A DNA stretch of 59,646 nucleotides from Alphaproteobacteria bacterium MarineAlpha5_Bin5 (GTDB lineage Bacteria; Pseudomonadota; Alphaproteobacteria; HIMB59; GCA-002718135). Below are positions 8,186-14,064 of this stretch, piece after piece (positions within the stretch are counted from its first letter, which is position 1; each line of letters begins with the position of its first letter). The notes beneath the pieces are model-generated. The model saw nothing but the letters and a program-made list of their open reading frames with translations. It was not told where the DNA came from and searched no databases. A program made the position numbers and the translations under genes. The stretch lies in assembly GCA_002938205.1 (NCBI GenBank), contig PTKZ01000009.1, positions 1 through 59,646 on the forward strand, given 5' to 3'.

Positions 8186-9280
8186 ATGAATAGTAAAATG
8201 ATTCGAATTTCTATCGAGAATTTACACAAATCTTTCGAACTCGTGCAAGTCTTGCACGGCATAGACATAGAAATAAACGATGGCGAGTTTGTTGTACTGG
8301 TAGGTCCATCTGGATGCGGTAAGTCAACCCTACTTCGCACCATCGCTGGGCTTGAACAAGTCAACAAAGGTACCATCAGTATTGGCGGCGTCGTCGTTAA
8401 CAATGTACCCGCTAAAGAGCGGAACGTAGCTATGGTTTTTCAAGCTTACGCTCTATATCCACACATGACCGTTGAACAAAACATTGGTTTTCCCTTGAAA
8501 ATGAACGGAGTAGCCAAAGAGGTAATCGCGAAGAAGGTTAGAGAAGTTTCCAACATACTCGAATTATCCGAGCTACTCGGCAGGCGTCCTAAGCAACTTT
8601 CAGGTGGACAGAAACAACGCGTCGCTATGGGGCGCGCCATTATCAGAAATCCCGCAGTCTTTTTGTTTGACGAACCTTTATCAAATCTTGACGCCAAACT
8701 TCGTGTCCAGATGCGGTTCGAACTAATTGAGCTGCATAAGCGGTTAGGTGCGACATCAGTCTATGTCACCCATGATCAAGTCGAAGCGATGACTATGGCC
8801 GACAAAGTTGTAGTGATGCGTGATGGCAATGTAGATCAAATCGGTTCACCACTCGAACTTTATGACAAACCATGTAATCGTTTTGTTGCAGAGTTTATTG
8901 GTTCACCAGGCATGAATTTTTTTGATGGCAAGGTTGCGGAAAATGATGGCACTAAATTCATAACTTCTGATGGTTCATTCGTCGAATTGAAATCTAAACC
9001 AGCCGATGGAAATGGTGTGAAGCGGATTTTAGGAATACGACCTGAACATTTCGATATTGTACCTGCCGAAACTGTAGGAGCATTAACTGTTGAAGTAATC
9101 AACATACAGACTACAGGTTCCGAGACTCTATTGTTTGCTAGACATGATGACAACGAAGTTGTTGCTAGTTTCCGAGAACGCTTAGAACTGCGGAGTGGCG
9201 AAAAGCTAAACTTGAAACCACGAAAGCCAAATGTGCATATTTTTGAAGCGGAGCCACAAACAGGGATTCGATTGCTTTAG
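8186..9280 (+). CDS. Sugar ABC transporter ATP-binding protein (MalK/UgpC type)
   Basis: The product is 364 residues from the ATG at 8186, which has AAAGG upstream; in-frame ATGs at 8162 and 8198 are alternatives. Motifs appear in order: Walker A GPSGCGKST, Q-loop FQAYALYPHMT, signature LSGGQKQRVAMGRA, Walker B VFLFDEPLSNLDAKLR and the H-loop YVTHDQVEAMTMADK. The C-terminal ~120 residues form the extra OB-type regulatory domain seen in MalK/UgpC ATPases (GIRPEHF motif). It energises the two permeases encoded upstream. Confidence 0.92.
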   Translation: MNSKMIRISIENLHKSFELVQVLHGIDIEINDGEFVVLVGPSGCGKSTLLRTIAGLEQVNKGTISIGGVVVNNVPAKERNVAMVFQAYALYPHMTVEQNIGFPLKMNGVAKEVIAKKVREVSNILELSELLGRRPKQLSGGQKQRVAMGRAIIRNPAVFLFDEPLSNLDAKLRVQMRFELIELHKRLGATSVYVTHDQVEAMTMADKVVVMRDGNVDQIGSPLELYDKPCNRFVAEFIGSPGMNFFDGKVAENDGTKFITSDGSFVELKSKPADGNGVKRILGIRPEHFDIVPAETVGALTVEVINIQTTGSETLLFARHDDNEVVASFRERLELRSGEKLNLKPRKPNVHIFEAEPQTGIRLL

Positions 9281-9370
9281 AGTAGCCACAGAGAAAGATT
9301 GAACTTGTCTCATCTTTTTAAAAAAGATACTGTATATTACTTGTAGGAGTAGACTGGAAAGAGAAAAGTG
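9281..9370. other. Short gap within the sugar cluster
   Basis: Ninety bases separate the ATPase and deacetylase genes. A small inverted repeat, ATCTTTTTAAAAAAGAT (9311-9327), could act as a weak terminator or an mRNA-stability hairpin. GGAGTAGACTGGAAAG just before the next gene supplies a plausible ribosome binding site. Confidence 0.3.
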
Positions 9371-10084
9371 ATGAATGTTTTGGCAATAGGTGCGCATCCA
9401 GATGACATTGAAATCTTGTGCGCAGGAACACTGGCTTTGTATAAGCAACAAGGTCATAACGTTTTCATGGCAGTTGCGACAGATGGTGGTGCGGGTAGTC
9501 CTACGCTTTCGAGATCTGAGACTGCTGAAATACGTAGGCGTGAGCAAGAAAAATCATGTGCCATTCTTGGAGCAGAATTGATTTGGATGGGCTTCGAGGA
9601 TGAATGGCTTTTTGACGATCGCCCTACGCGCACTCGATTTCTTGATGCCATACGCCAAGCAGACCCTGATGTCATCTTTGTGCACTCTCCAAACGACTAT
9701 CTGTCTGATCATCGAATCTCTGGACAGATTGCAGTTGATTGTCGGATACCGGCAACGATCCGGTTAGTTGAGACGAGTTTAGGAGAAATCACGCGCGTGC
9801 CCCATATATTCTTTATGGACAATGTTTCTGGGCTTGACTTCGAGCCAGAGCATTATGTTGATATTTCTTCAGTCATTGAAACAAAAGAGGAGATGCTTAA
9901 AGCACATGATAGCCAGAATAACTGGACGAGAGAAATTTTTGATGAAGATCTGTCGGCTTTAATGAAGCGGCTTTCATCGTTTCGAGGACTTCCTATCGGC
10001 TCTCACTACGCTGAGGGATTCCGTAGTCTTCGAACCTATCCATTAAATGACCCAATGGCACTTCTGCCAAAGAATGTAAAATGA
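9371..10084 (+). CDS. PIG-L family (LmbE-like) deacetylase
   Basis: This is a 237-residue metal-dependent deacetylase. The zinc-binding HPDD motif is at residues 9-12 (GAHPDDIEI), with the family's second block SDHRISGQ (containing the next metal/catalytic histidine) near residue 113 and a GSHYAEGFR segment near the end. PIG-L enzymes remove N-acetyl groups, typically from N-acetylglucosamine-like moieties. Its place downstream of a sugar importer and a glycosidase-like gene suggests it processes an imported N-acetylated sugar or conjugate; that is inference. The ATG at 9371 is preferred over the GTG just before it. The next gene starts in the ATGA overlap. Confidence 0.85.
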   Translation: MNVLAIGAHPDDIEILCAGTLALYKQQGHNVFMAVATDGGAGSPTLSRSETAEIRRREQEKSCAILGAELIWMGFEDEWLFDDRPTRTRFLDAIRQADPDVIFVHSPNDYLSDHRISGQIAVDCRIPATIRLVETSLGEITRVPHIFFMDNVSGLDFEPEHYVDISSVIETKEEMLKAHDSQNNWTREIFDEDLSALMKRLSSFRGLPIGSHYAEGFRSLRTYPLNDPMALLPKNVK

Positions 10085-10401
10085 GTGCAACCATTTTTGG
10101 CGAAAGAAATTGTGGTTTAGGCGAAGGGCCGTTTTGGGATCCTATTAAACAGCAACTGTTCTGGTTTGATATTCATGCGTATAAGTTTTACAGTCGTTCT
10201 GGAGATAAGACATTTGAATGGGACTTGGGGGAACATGCTTCAGCAGCAGGCTGGGTTGATCGAGACACATTATTGGTTGCGACTGAAACTGGGCTTTATC
10301 GTTATGGATTGACTGACTACTCGAAAATGTTAGTCGTCAAGCTTGAGGCAGACACATCCCAAAATAGGGCAAACGACGGCGGTTTAAGTGCGGTGTTTTA
10401 G
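10081..10401 (+). pseudogene. Truncated SMP-30/gluconolactonase-family gene
   Basis: The frame opens in an ATGA overlap with the deacetylase stop and encodes 106 residues. They match the first third of SMP-30/gluconolactonase proteins: LGEGPFWDPIKQQLFWFDI (the metal-ligand E of LGEGP), AGWVDRDTLLVATETGLY and QNRANDGG, the conserved NRxNDG calcium-site motif. Full-length members have about 290 residues and continue for two more propeller thirds. Here the match stops right after NDG and the frame closes eight codons later at TAG. Beyond it the sequence becomes AT-rich. This is a gene cut by the right edge of the transferred cluster, almost certainly non-functional as a lactonase. Confidence 0.75.
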
Positions 10402-10437
10402 TTATCTTTGTGGATTTTGGATATAATTTTAATAAAT

Positions 10438-11592
10438 TTAAAAAATTCTCTTAGAGTTAATTAAAATTTCAACATCCACTTTGTATTGATCTAATGCTTT
10501 TTCATTAATTTCCATTCCATGTCCAATTTCAAGAGGAGTAGTGATATAACCACTATCATCTTTTAAAATATGATTTTTAGAAATATCCCACGCTAACGGT
10601 TTTAATTGCATTGGATATTCAGCCAATGTACTTTTAACTGATCCTGCATAAGCTTGAAGTGAGGCTGATAGTTGAAGATGTGAAGTAAAGGTATGATTAA
10701 CATATTGCACATCCATCTTTTCAGCAAATTCACATATTTCTTTTCCAGCTATTATTCCTCCTGCAATTCCTGCATCAATTTGAATATACTTAACACCACC
10801 ATAACGAATTAAATTTTTTGCAGATTCAACAGAGTGGCAAGATTCACCACCTGCTAAAGATATAGAACTTTGTCTAGCTAATTCTGAATATTCAAAAAAA
10901 GCATCGGAATAAAAAGGCTCTTCCAACCATGTTACTTTTGCTTTTGATAGAATATCATTCCATTTTAGTGCTTCATTAATATTGTTGCCCCAAATTGCTC
11001 CGACATCTATCATTAACATTGAATCTTTGTCTAATCCTTCACGTGCGGCAACTAAATGTTCTTTGTCTGAAATTAAATTTAATCCAAAATTTTGCCAGCC
11101 AAATTTAACTGCTTTAAAATTATTTTGATTCATTTTTTTTGCAATTTGCAATGTCTTTTCAGGAGTATTTCCAAAAAGGACTGAAGCATAAGCCAATTTA
11201 GGTATCGATTTTTTATAACCTAATAGCTCATATATTGGACATTGATTCTTTTTTGCTAAAAGATCTAAAATTGCTACTTCAATTCCAGAAAAAGTATGGG
11301 GTGTTTGAGCAATCATTAATGATCGTGATTTTACTCTACGAATAATTTTTTTTATATCTTCCAAATTATTTAATTCTTGATTAATAATACTATCGCGAAC
11401 TGGATTTGCTGCTCCGTGGGATTTTGGACAAACAAAATTTGCTATAGAAGTTAATGGGGAAGTTTCACATTCTCCCCAACCTGTAAATCCTCCTCCTTCA
11501 ACCTTAACAATTAGCGAATCCTGGCTTCCATCAACTTCATCAAGAATTTCCGGCATTGACAAATAAAATAATTCAATGTTTTCAATACGCAT
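10438..11592 (-). CDS. Mandelate racemase/muconate-lactonizing (enolase superfamily) enzyme
   Basis: This is a 384-residue enolase-superfamily protein with an N-terminal capping domain and a C-terminal barrel. Candidate active-site residues are Lys160/Lys163 in FKAVKFGW, metal ligands Asp196 (MIDVG), Glu224 or Glu225 (WLEEPF) and Glu250 (AGGESCH), and a catalytic-type histidine at 300 (YVNHTFTSH). This pattern fits sugar-acid dehydratases or epimerases. The gene runs against the sugar-import cluster and is AT-rich like the chromosome, so it need not have arrived with it. Substrate specificity cannot be read from these residues. The start is the ATG of MRIENIEL. Confidence 0.85.
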   Translation of the reverse strand: MRIENIELFYLSMPEILDEVDGSQDSLIVKVEGGGFTGWGECETSPLTSIANFVCPKSHGAANPVRDSIINQELNNLEDIKKIIRRVKSRSLMIAQTPHTFSGIEVAILDLLAKKNQCPIYELLGYKKSIPKLAYASVLFGNTPEKTLQIAKKMNQNNFKAVKFGWQNFGLNLISDKEHLVAAREGLDKDSMLMIDVGAIWGNNINEALKWNDILSKAKVTWLEEPFYSDAFFEYSELARQSSISLAGGESCHSVESAKNLIRYGGVKYIQIDAGIAGGIIAGKEICEFAEKMDVQYVNHTFTSHLQLSASLQAYAGSVKSTLAEYPMQLKPLAWDISKNHILKDDSGYITTPLEIGHGMEINEKALDQYKVDVEILINSKRIF

Positions 11593-11731
11593 AGTTTTTA
11601 ACTAATAGCAAAAAATCTAACATTTTTTAAGTTTTAAATTTAAAAAAATTGAATTGAGCGTAACTATATTGTGATCACCTGACTATCAATTTAGTTTTTA
11701 AAATTATTTATTTGATTTATATTATTAGAAT

Positions 11732-11827
11732 ATGAATAACTATGAACATTTAAAGGGAAGTTGTGCATGTGGTAAGGTGATTTCTCTTGGTAATGTTAGC
11801 CATATTTTTCACACTTTCTCTTTCTGA
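11732..11827 (+). pseudogene. N-terminal fragment of a GFA (glutathione-dependent formaldehyde-activating) family gene
   Basis: The 31-codon frame starts MNNYEHLKGSCACGKVIS. The GSCxCGKV block is the first zinc-binding motif of the GFA/CENP-V domain (usually near residue 10 of a protein of about 120-140 residues). After it the match is lost and the frame stops at 11825-11827 before the second Cys motif. The rest of the gene is absent from the following sequence. I infer a remnant left at an element boundary, because the ssrA-like repeat begins 73 bases downstream. Confidence 0.5.
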
Positions 11828-11845
11828 CTGTGTACACAGCGTGAA

Positions 11846-11872
11846 CAGTTTTTCTTTTCTGAGAAAAAACTG
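11846..11872 (+). terminator. Hairpin, possible terminator
   Basis: An 8-bp stem CAGTTTTT/AAAAACTG encloses an 11-base loop. It is AT-heavy, there is no G-C core and no clean T-tract follows, so a terminator role is uncertain. Confidence 0.3.
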
Positions 11873-11900
11873 AGCAATAACAACAAGAACATGAATCTTT

Positions 11901-11915
11901 AGTGGGGCGTTCTGT
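11901..11915. repeat. ssrA 3'-end repeat, copy 3 (exact 15 bases)
   Basis: AGTGGGGCGTTCTGT here is identical to 12473-12487, which is the extreme 3' end of the ssrA gene plus three flanking bases. The sequences diverge immediately on both sides. The copy is in the same orientation as the ssrA end and lies 572 bases from it, bracketing a unit with a single small gene. This is the form expected for an attachment core duplicated by site-specific integration. Confidence 0.65.
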
Positions 11916-12051
11916 ACAACGATCTTAAGTTCAATATTTACAGATAATAAAGACTTTTGGAAACTTCTTCGTAGAAACTTCGTAGTAAGTTTTCATTATT
12001 TGTCAGATTTCTTGTTTTGGTTCTTCGAAAAAATGTTATATTAAAATTTTT
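11916..12051 (+). repeat. Leader module A with TTCGTAG short repeats
   Basis: This leader matches the one at 670-808 in layout. Tandem copies TTCTTCGTAG (11965-11974) and AAACTTCGTAG (11975-11985) are followed by a third, degraded copy around TTCTTCGAAA (12021-12030), 45 bases further on. The 11-mer AAACTTCGTAG recurs exactly at 12415-12425, near the other end of the 572-base unit. The start codon of the small membrane protein gene follows at 12052. The role (integrase arm sites, promoter control or leader RNA) is inferred. Confidence 0.55.
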
Positions 12052-12375
12052 ATGAAAAAAATATTTCTAATAAATCATAAAGGTTTTCAAAATATAGGTA
12101 TAATGTTTGGTTTATTCTGCCTTGTTTTATTATTCGGAAACAATCCTATTCAATCGTCATTTTACTTCTTCATTTACAATGATAATCCTCCTGATGTAAA
12201 TTTTTTATTCAAATATTTATACTTGAATTATAGAATGGTATTACTTTTATTTTCTTCTGAAATATTAATAGGATTATTCATCCTAATAATTGGAGTGTTG
12301 GTTCAAATTATATTTTTTATAATTTTTTATTTATTTTATAAATTTATTGTAATGGGGTTTATCAAAAAAAACTGA
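12052..12375 (+). CDS. Small membrane protein of unknown function
   Basis: The 107-residue product has a short basic N-terminus (MKKIFLINHKGF), one membrane segment around residues 14-30, a polar loop with NDNPPDVNF, and one long or two adjacent hydrophobic segments over residues 60-100, ending in GFIKKN. I do not recognise a family. It is the only gene between the ssrA-like core at 11901 and the ssrA end at 12473, so it looks like the cargo of a very small inserted unit. An ATGA-A-rich hairpin follows the stop codon. Confidence 0.55.
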   Translation: MKKIFLINHKGFQNIGIMFGLFCLVLLFGNNPIQSSFYFFIYNDNPPDVNFLFKYLYLNYRMVLLLFSSEILIGLFILIIGVLVQIIFFIIFYLFYKFIVMGFIKKN

Positions 12376-12394
12376 TGAAAAAAACACTCATCAT
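12374..12394 (+). terminator. Small hairpin after the membrane-protein gene
   Basis: TGATGA pairs with TCATCA across a nine-base A-rich loop, starting at the stop codon. The stem is only six A/T-leaning pairs and no T-run follows, so this is at best a weak terminator. Confidence 0.3.
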
Positions 12395-12414
12395 CTGACC
12401 ACTTTAGAGTAAGC

Positions 12415-12425
12415 AAACTTCGTAG
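12415..12425 (+). repeat. Third AAACTTCGTAG copy, near the ssrA end
   Basis: AAACTTCGTAG occurs 48 bases to the left of the 15-base core at 12473 and is identical to 11975-11985, which lies 59 bases to the right of the core at 11901. One copy therefore sits inside each end of the 572-base unit, the usual layout of tyrosine-recombinase arm sites relative to a core. Confidence 0.45.
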
Positions 12426-12475
12426 ACAGGTTTTTATTAAAAACAATTGATAACATAAGATAATATTTGAAAAGT

Positions 12476-12724
12476 GGGGCGTTCTGTTGCTCGGTGCCCC
12501 AAACCGCGCTTACCTAGAATCTAGGCAGCAAGTGCTAATCTATTATCGTTAGCGTTTATAAAATAGCCCGATAACGGCGGTACAATGCCGAGCAAAGTCT
12601 TTATCTTTAAGTCAACGTCAAACCTATTTCACCCCCATAACTTTTGGTGGAGGTGCCGGGTACCGCCCCCGGGTCCGCACAACATATTACATAAAGCATT
12701 TATCGCTATAGTTGTTAAAACAAC
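12476..12724 (-). ncRNA. ssrA: Permuted two-piece tmRNA (ssrA), tag ANDNRLALAA
   Basis: Read on the minus strand, the precursor begins with the acceptor piece (about 12712-12645). It contains a T-arm-like CCGGG/CCCGG stem and ends CACCTCC-ACCA at 12645. An eight-base loop follows (12644-12637). The coding piece then starts GGGGGTGAAATAGG at 12636, whose first seven bases pair with CACCTCC to form the acceptor stem. The resume codon GCT at 12553 opens a ten-codon tag, ANDNRLALAA, closed by TAG at 12523-12521. The piece ends in a GGGGC...GCCCC hairpin at 12476. tmRNA with SmpB rescues stalled ribosomes and tags the products for proteolysis. The acceptor-first order is the alphaproteobacterial permuted arrangement. 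The 5' end is estimated from the promoter. Confidence 0.93.
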
Positions 12725-12738
12725 TTTGCTATTATAAT
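12712..12738 (+). promoter_or_regulatory. Predicted folA promoter, leaderless
   Basis: On the plus strand, TATAAT at 12733-12738 would start transcription near 12745, immediately at the folA ATG (12746). A weak TTGTTA at 12712-12717 could be the -35 (15-base spacing). There is no ribosome binding site upstream of the ATG, which agrees with a leaderless mRNA. Confidence 0.4.
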
Positions 12739-12758
12739 ATATATTATGATTAAAGCAA
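12731..12758 (-). promoter_or_regulatory. Predicted ssrA promoter overlapping the folA start
   Basis: On the minus strand, TTGCTT (12758-12753) and TATAAT (12736-12731) are separated by 16 bases, giving a start near 12724. The -35 lies inside the first codons of folA. The same ATTATAAT block (12731-12738) also reads as a -10 on the plus strand. Confidence 0.5.
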
Positions 12759-13237
12759 TTATGGCAGTTGATGAAGAGGGAGGTATTAGTAAAAATGGCA
12801 GTATGCCATGGCCAAAAAATACTAATGATCTAAAATGGTTTAAAGAAAATACATTGCATAATACTGTAGTAATGGGAAGATTGACATGGGAAGATCCATT
12901 TATGCCTACTCCACTGAAAAATAGACAAAATGTTTTAGTAACCAGTAAAGACAAGATAAATTACCCTGGTGCTGATCATTATATTTCAGGCAACGTTAGT
13001 AACTTTATTTTAAATGATTTAACTAATTTTTATAAAAATAAAGATATTTATATTATTGGAGGCTCAAAACTCATTGAACAAACTTTTGAATTAATAGAAG
13101 AATTTTATTTAACTCGTATCTATGGCAACTTTAATTGTGATAAAAAAATAAATTTAAATAAAATAGAAGATGAAATGAAATTAATTAAAAAAATACAAGT
13201 AGACAATACCTGTCATTTTGAAATTTGGGAACGATGA
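12746..13237 (+). CDS. folA: Dihydrofolate reductase
   Basis: This 163-residue enzyme reduces dihydrofolate to tetrahydrofolate with NADPH. The sequence shows the MAVDEEGGISKNGSMPWP opening, the catalytic aspartate in NTNDLKWFK, the nucleotide-binding VVMGRLTWED (place of the usual MGRxTWES) and IYIIGGSKLIEQ. It overlaps thyA by the four bases ATGA, forming a two-gene thymidylate operon in which the dihydrofolate made by ThyA is recycled. No ribosome binding site is visible. Confidence 0.92.
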   Translation: MIKAIMAVDEEGGISKNGSMPWPKNTNDLKWFKENTLHNTVVMGRLTWEDPFMPTPLKNRQNVLVTSKDKINYPGADHYISGNVSNFILNDLTNFYKNKDIYIIGGSKLIEQTFELIEEFYLTRIYGNFNCDKKINLNKIEDEMKLIKKIQVDNTCHFEIWER

Positions 13238-14064
13238 AACAATATTTAGAAGCTTTAAAAAATTGTTATGAAAAAGGAATAGATGTAGAAAGTAGAGCAG
13301 GTAAGGTTAGAAAATCTTTTGGTTATCAAATGAAGTTTGATCTTAACAAAGGATTTCCAGCAGTTACTACAAAAAAGCTTGCATGGAAGGCAGTTGTTTC
13401 AGAGCTATTATGGTTTTTAGAAGGTTCAAATGATGAAAGAAGATTAGCTGAAATTTTATATAATGATAAAAAAGAAAATCTTATTGACAAAAAGACTATC
13501 TGGACTCAAAACGCTGAAGCTGATTACTGGAAAACTAAAGCTAAATTTAAAGGGGATGTTGGAAAAATATATGGGGTGCAGTGGAGAAATTTTAATGGAG
13601 TTGATCAAATTAAAACTTTAATTGAGAGTTTAAAAAAAAATCCAAACAGCAGAAGACATATACTTACAGCTTGGAATCCTTCAGAACTTCATTTGATGTC
13701 GTTACCCCCATGTCATGCCTTTTCACAATTTTTTATTTCAAATAATCAACTTAGCTGTCAACTTTATCAAAGATCTTGTGATATGTTTTTAGGAGTTCCC
13801 TTTAATATAGCGAGTTATAGTTTGTTAATACATATTATAGCTAGAGAATGTGATTTAAATGTAGGAGAGTTTGTTCATACTCTAGGAGATTATCATATTT
13901 ATCATGAGCATTTTCAACAAGTTGAAATACAACTTTCAAGATTACCTAAAAAACTTCCAGAAATTGAATTTGCTACTAATCAATTAAATAAATATAAAAT
14001 TGATGATTTTAAGTTAAAAAATTATGATCCACATCCAGCTATAACAGCTGAAATGAATGTTTAG
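13234..14064 (+). CDS. thyA: Thymidylate synthase
   Basis: This 276-residue enzyme methylates dUMP to dTMP using methylenetetrahydrofolate. Visible motifs are the LLWFLEGSND substrate loop, the catalytic cysteine in LPPCHAFSQF, QRSCDMFLGVPFNIASY and HTLGDYHIYHEH, all in the standard order. The start is the ATG overlapping the folA stop; an upstream in-frame TTG adds three residues and is not needed. The gene ends exactly where the convergent mrp gene ends. Confidence 0.96.
   Translation: MKQYLEALKNCYEKGIDVESRAGKVRKSFGYQMKFDLNKGFPAVTTKKLAWKAVVSELLWFLEGSNDERRLAEILYNDKKENLIDKKTIWTQNAEADYWKTKAKFKGDVGKIYGVQWRNFNGVDQIKTLIESLKKNPNSRRHILTAWNPSELHLMSLPPCHAFSQFFISNNQLSCQLYQRSCDMFLGVPFNIASYSLLIHIIARECDLNVGEFVHTLGDYHIYHEHFQQVEIQLSRLPKKLPEIEFATNQLNKYKIDDFKLKNYDPHPAITAEMNV

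Larger units (their letters stand above)
11593..11900. other. Degenerate stretch with a gene fragment and palindromes
   Basis: This stretch lies between the enolase-family gene and the third ssrA-like repeat. It contains the GFA-type fragment at 11732-11827, a perfect 12-base palindrome CTGTGTACACAG (11828-11839) and a hairpin with stem CAGTTTTT/AAAAACTG (11846-11853 and 11865-11872). No intact gene was found. The mix of a broken gene and palindromes fits an element end. Confidence 0.45.

Noticed and set aside
12473-12500. GGGGCGTTCTGT block as part of a signal recognition particle RNA gene
   Set aside because: There is no GGAAGGAAGCAGC-type SRP loop nearby, and on the opposite strand the block is clearly the 3' end of a tmRNA with a readable tag.
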